Source: Polynucleobacter meluiroseus (GTDB lineage Bacteria > Verrucomicrobiota > Verrucomicrobiia > Opitutales > UBA953). From it: DNA of 7,118 bases. Where the stretch lies: assembly GCA_943323725.2 (NCBI GenBank), contig CALPIW020000077.1, positions 1 to 7,118 of the forward strand, in the 5' to 3' direction. How positions within the stretch are numbered: position 1 is the stretch's first letter; every line of letters begins with the position of its first letter. A program made the translations under genes and the position numbers. The notes under the pieces were generated by a model. It did no database searches. It was not told the DNA's origin and worked only from the letters and a program-made list of their open reading frames with translations. This document shows, one piece after another, positions 6,347 through 7,118 of the stretch.

Positions 6347-6377
6347 GGGGGCGCCAATCGGCGCCCCCGCTTCTTTT
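6347..6377 (+). terminator. Strong intrinsic terminator after the RGG-protein gene, abutting murA
   Basis: GGGGGCGCC (6347-6355) pairs perfectly with GGCGCCCCC (6360-6368) around an AATC loop. GC and then TTCTTTT (6371-6377) follow. It lies 7 nt past the upstream stop and ends 7 nt before the murA ATG, so it may also act as a control element for murA. Confidence 0.88.
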
Positions 6378-6384
6378 CCCCGAC

Positions 6385-7118
6385 ATGCTCCAGGTCGCGC
6401 GCATCCGCGGTGGTCACGAACTGAAAGGCTCGGTCCGCGCCGCGGGTTCCAAGAACGCCGCGCTGCCGCTGCTCGCCGCCTCGCTCCTCACGGGCGAGAC
6501 GGTGACGCTGCGCAACGTGCCTGACCTGAGCGACGTCCGTTACATGGCCGAGATCCTCGGCCACCAAGGCGCGACGGTCACGAACCCCGCGCGCGGCGTC
6601 TGGACGATCCGCGCCGCCGAGGTCTCGCACCGCACGCCCTACGACCTCGTCCGCAAGATGCGCGCGTCGGTCTGCCTGCTCGGCTCGCTGGTCGGCCGAC
6701 TCCGCCAGGCGGAGATGGCCATCCCCGGCGGCTGCGTCATCGGCCCGCGCCCGATCGACCTGCACCTGAAAGGCCTCGAGGCCCTCGGCTGCGTCGTCAC
6801 CGTCGAAGCCGGCCTGGTGTCGGTCGACGCTTCCCACGCCCGCGGCGCCACGGTCCCCATGGGCGGCCCGATGGGCAGCACGGTGCTCGGCACGGCGAAT
6901 CTCGTGATGGCCGCCACCCTCACGCCCGGCGTCACGCGCATCGAGTGCGCCGCCCGCGAACCCGAAGTCGTCGACCTCTGCGCGATGCTCATCCAGATGG
7001 GCGCGAAGATCTGCGGTCAGGGCACGAGCGTCATCGTAGTCGAAGGCGTCGCGTCCCTCCATGGCTGCGACCACACGGTCATCGCCGACCGCATCGAAGC
7101 CGGCACTTATCTCGTGGC
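6385..7118 (+). CDS. murA: UDP-N-acetylglucosamine 1-carboxyvinyltransferase MurA, N-terminal part (3' end outside window)
   Basis: Cytoplasmic enzyme that transfers enolpyruvate from phosphoenolpyruvate to UDP-GlcNAc, the first committed step of peptidoglycan precursor synthesis. The window holds 244 codons of a protein normally about 420 residues long. Visible signatures are GSKNAALP (K23 and N24, matching K22/N23 of the E. coli enzyme), MRAS (92-95), the catalytic loop PGGCVIGPRPIDLHLKG, where C117 corresponds to Cys115 (the fosfomycin target), and further on GATVPMGGPMGSTVLGTAN and the DRIEAGTYLV stretch at the right edge. The retained Cys predicts fosfomycin sensitivity of the enzyme itself, whereas a natural Asp variant would be resistant. 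The ATG at 6385 aligns exactly with the family N terminus, so the start is firm. However, only CCCCGAC separates it from the terminator T run, which leaves no ribosome-binding site. Confidence 0.96.
   Translation, partial: MLQVARIRGGHELKGSVRAAGSKNAALPLLAASLLTGETVTLRNVPDLSDVRYMAEILGHQGATVTNPARGVWTIRAAEVSHRTPYDLVRKMRASVCLLGSLVGRLRQAEMAIPGGCVIGPRPIDLHLKGLEALGCVVTVEAGLVSVDASHARGATVPMGGPMGSTVLGTANLVMAATLTPGVTRIECAAREPEVVDLCAMLIQMGAKICGQGTSVIVVEGVASLHGCDHTVIADRIEAGTYLV

Noticed and set aside
5263..7074. 603-codon minus-strand frame across the RGG-protein gene and murA
   Set aside because: It is antisense to firmly identified murA. The Ala/Thr/Phe/Gly repeats in it simply mirror the Arg/Gly codons of the plus strand.

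Overview
The window is GC-rich DNA, mostly coding, with short intergenic gaps. It carries housekeeping genes rather than a mobile element. Pairing an RNase E/G-family enzyme with an RNase Y-family enzyme, next to rod-shape and peptidoglycan genes, suggests a Gram-negative bacterium outside the Proteobacteria. My best guess is the Verrucomicrobiota (Opitutales-like), but no marker gene here settles this. None of the five visible gene starts has a convincing Shine-Dalgarno site.

Layout from left to right: (1) the C-terminal part of a P1B-type heavy-metal ATPase on the + strand, cut by the window edge (1-558). (2) A terminator for the opposite strand (561-591). (3) A two-gene minus-strand unit, rodA then rng (RNase G/E), separated by 5 bp and read leftward into that terminator. 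(4) A short divergent control region (3675-3788) with a perfect 8-bp inverted repeat. (5) rny (RNase Y) on the + strand. (6) A 193-bp leader-like gap with two hairpins, one of which sequesters an AAGGAGG motif. (7) An unrecognised, Arg-rich, apparently disordered protein with charged repeats and an RGG/RG tail. (8) A strong intrinsic terminator lying only 7 nt before (9) the start of murA, which is cut by the right edge.

Two themes interleave. One is peptidoglycan synthesis (RodA glycosyltransferase, MurA). The other is mRNA decay (RNase G/E, RNase Y, and possibly the RGG-tailed protein as an RNA-binding or scaffold partner). The RNase G/E is a catalytic core without the long disordered scaffold tail of E. 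coli RNase E, while a separate disordered Arg-rich protein is encoded right after RNase Y. The most interesting and least described item is this RGG protein and its leader. The next is the terminator-like hairpin directly before murA. No tRNA, rRNA, CRISPR array, insertion sequence or prophage gene was seen.
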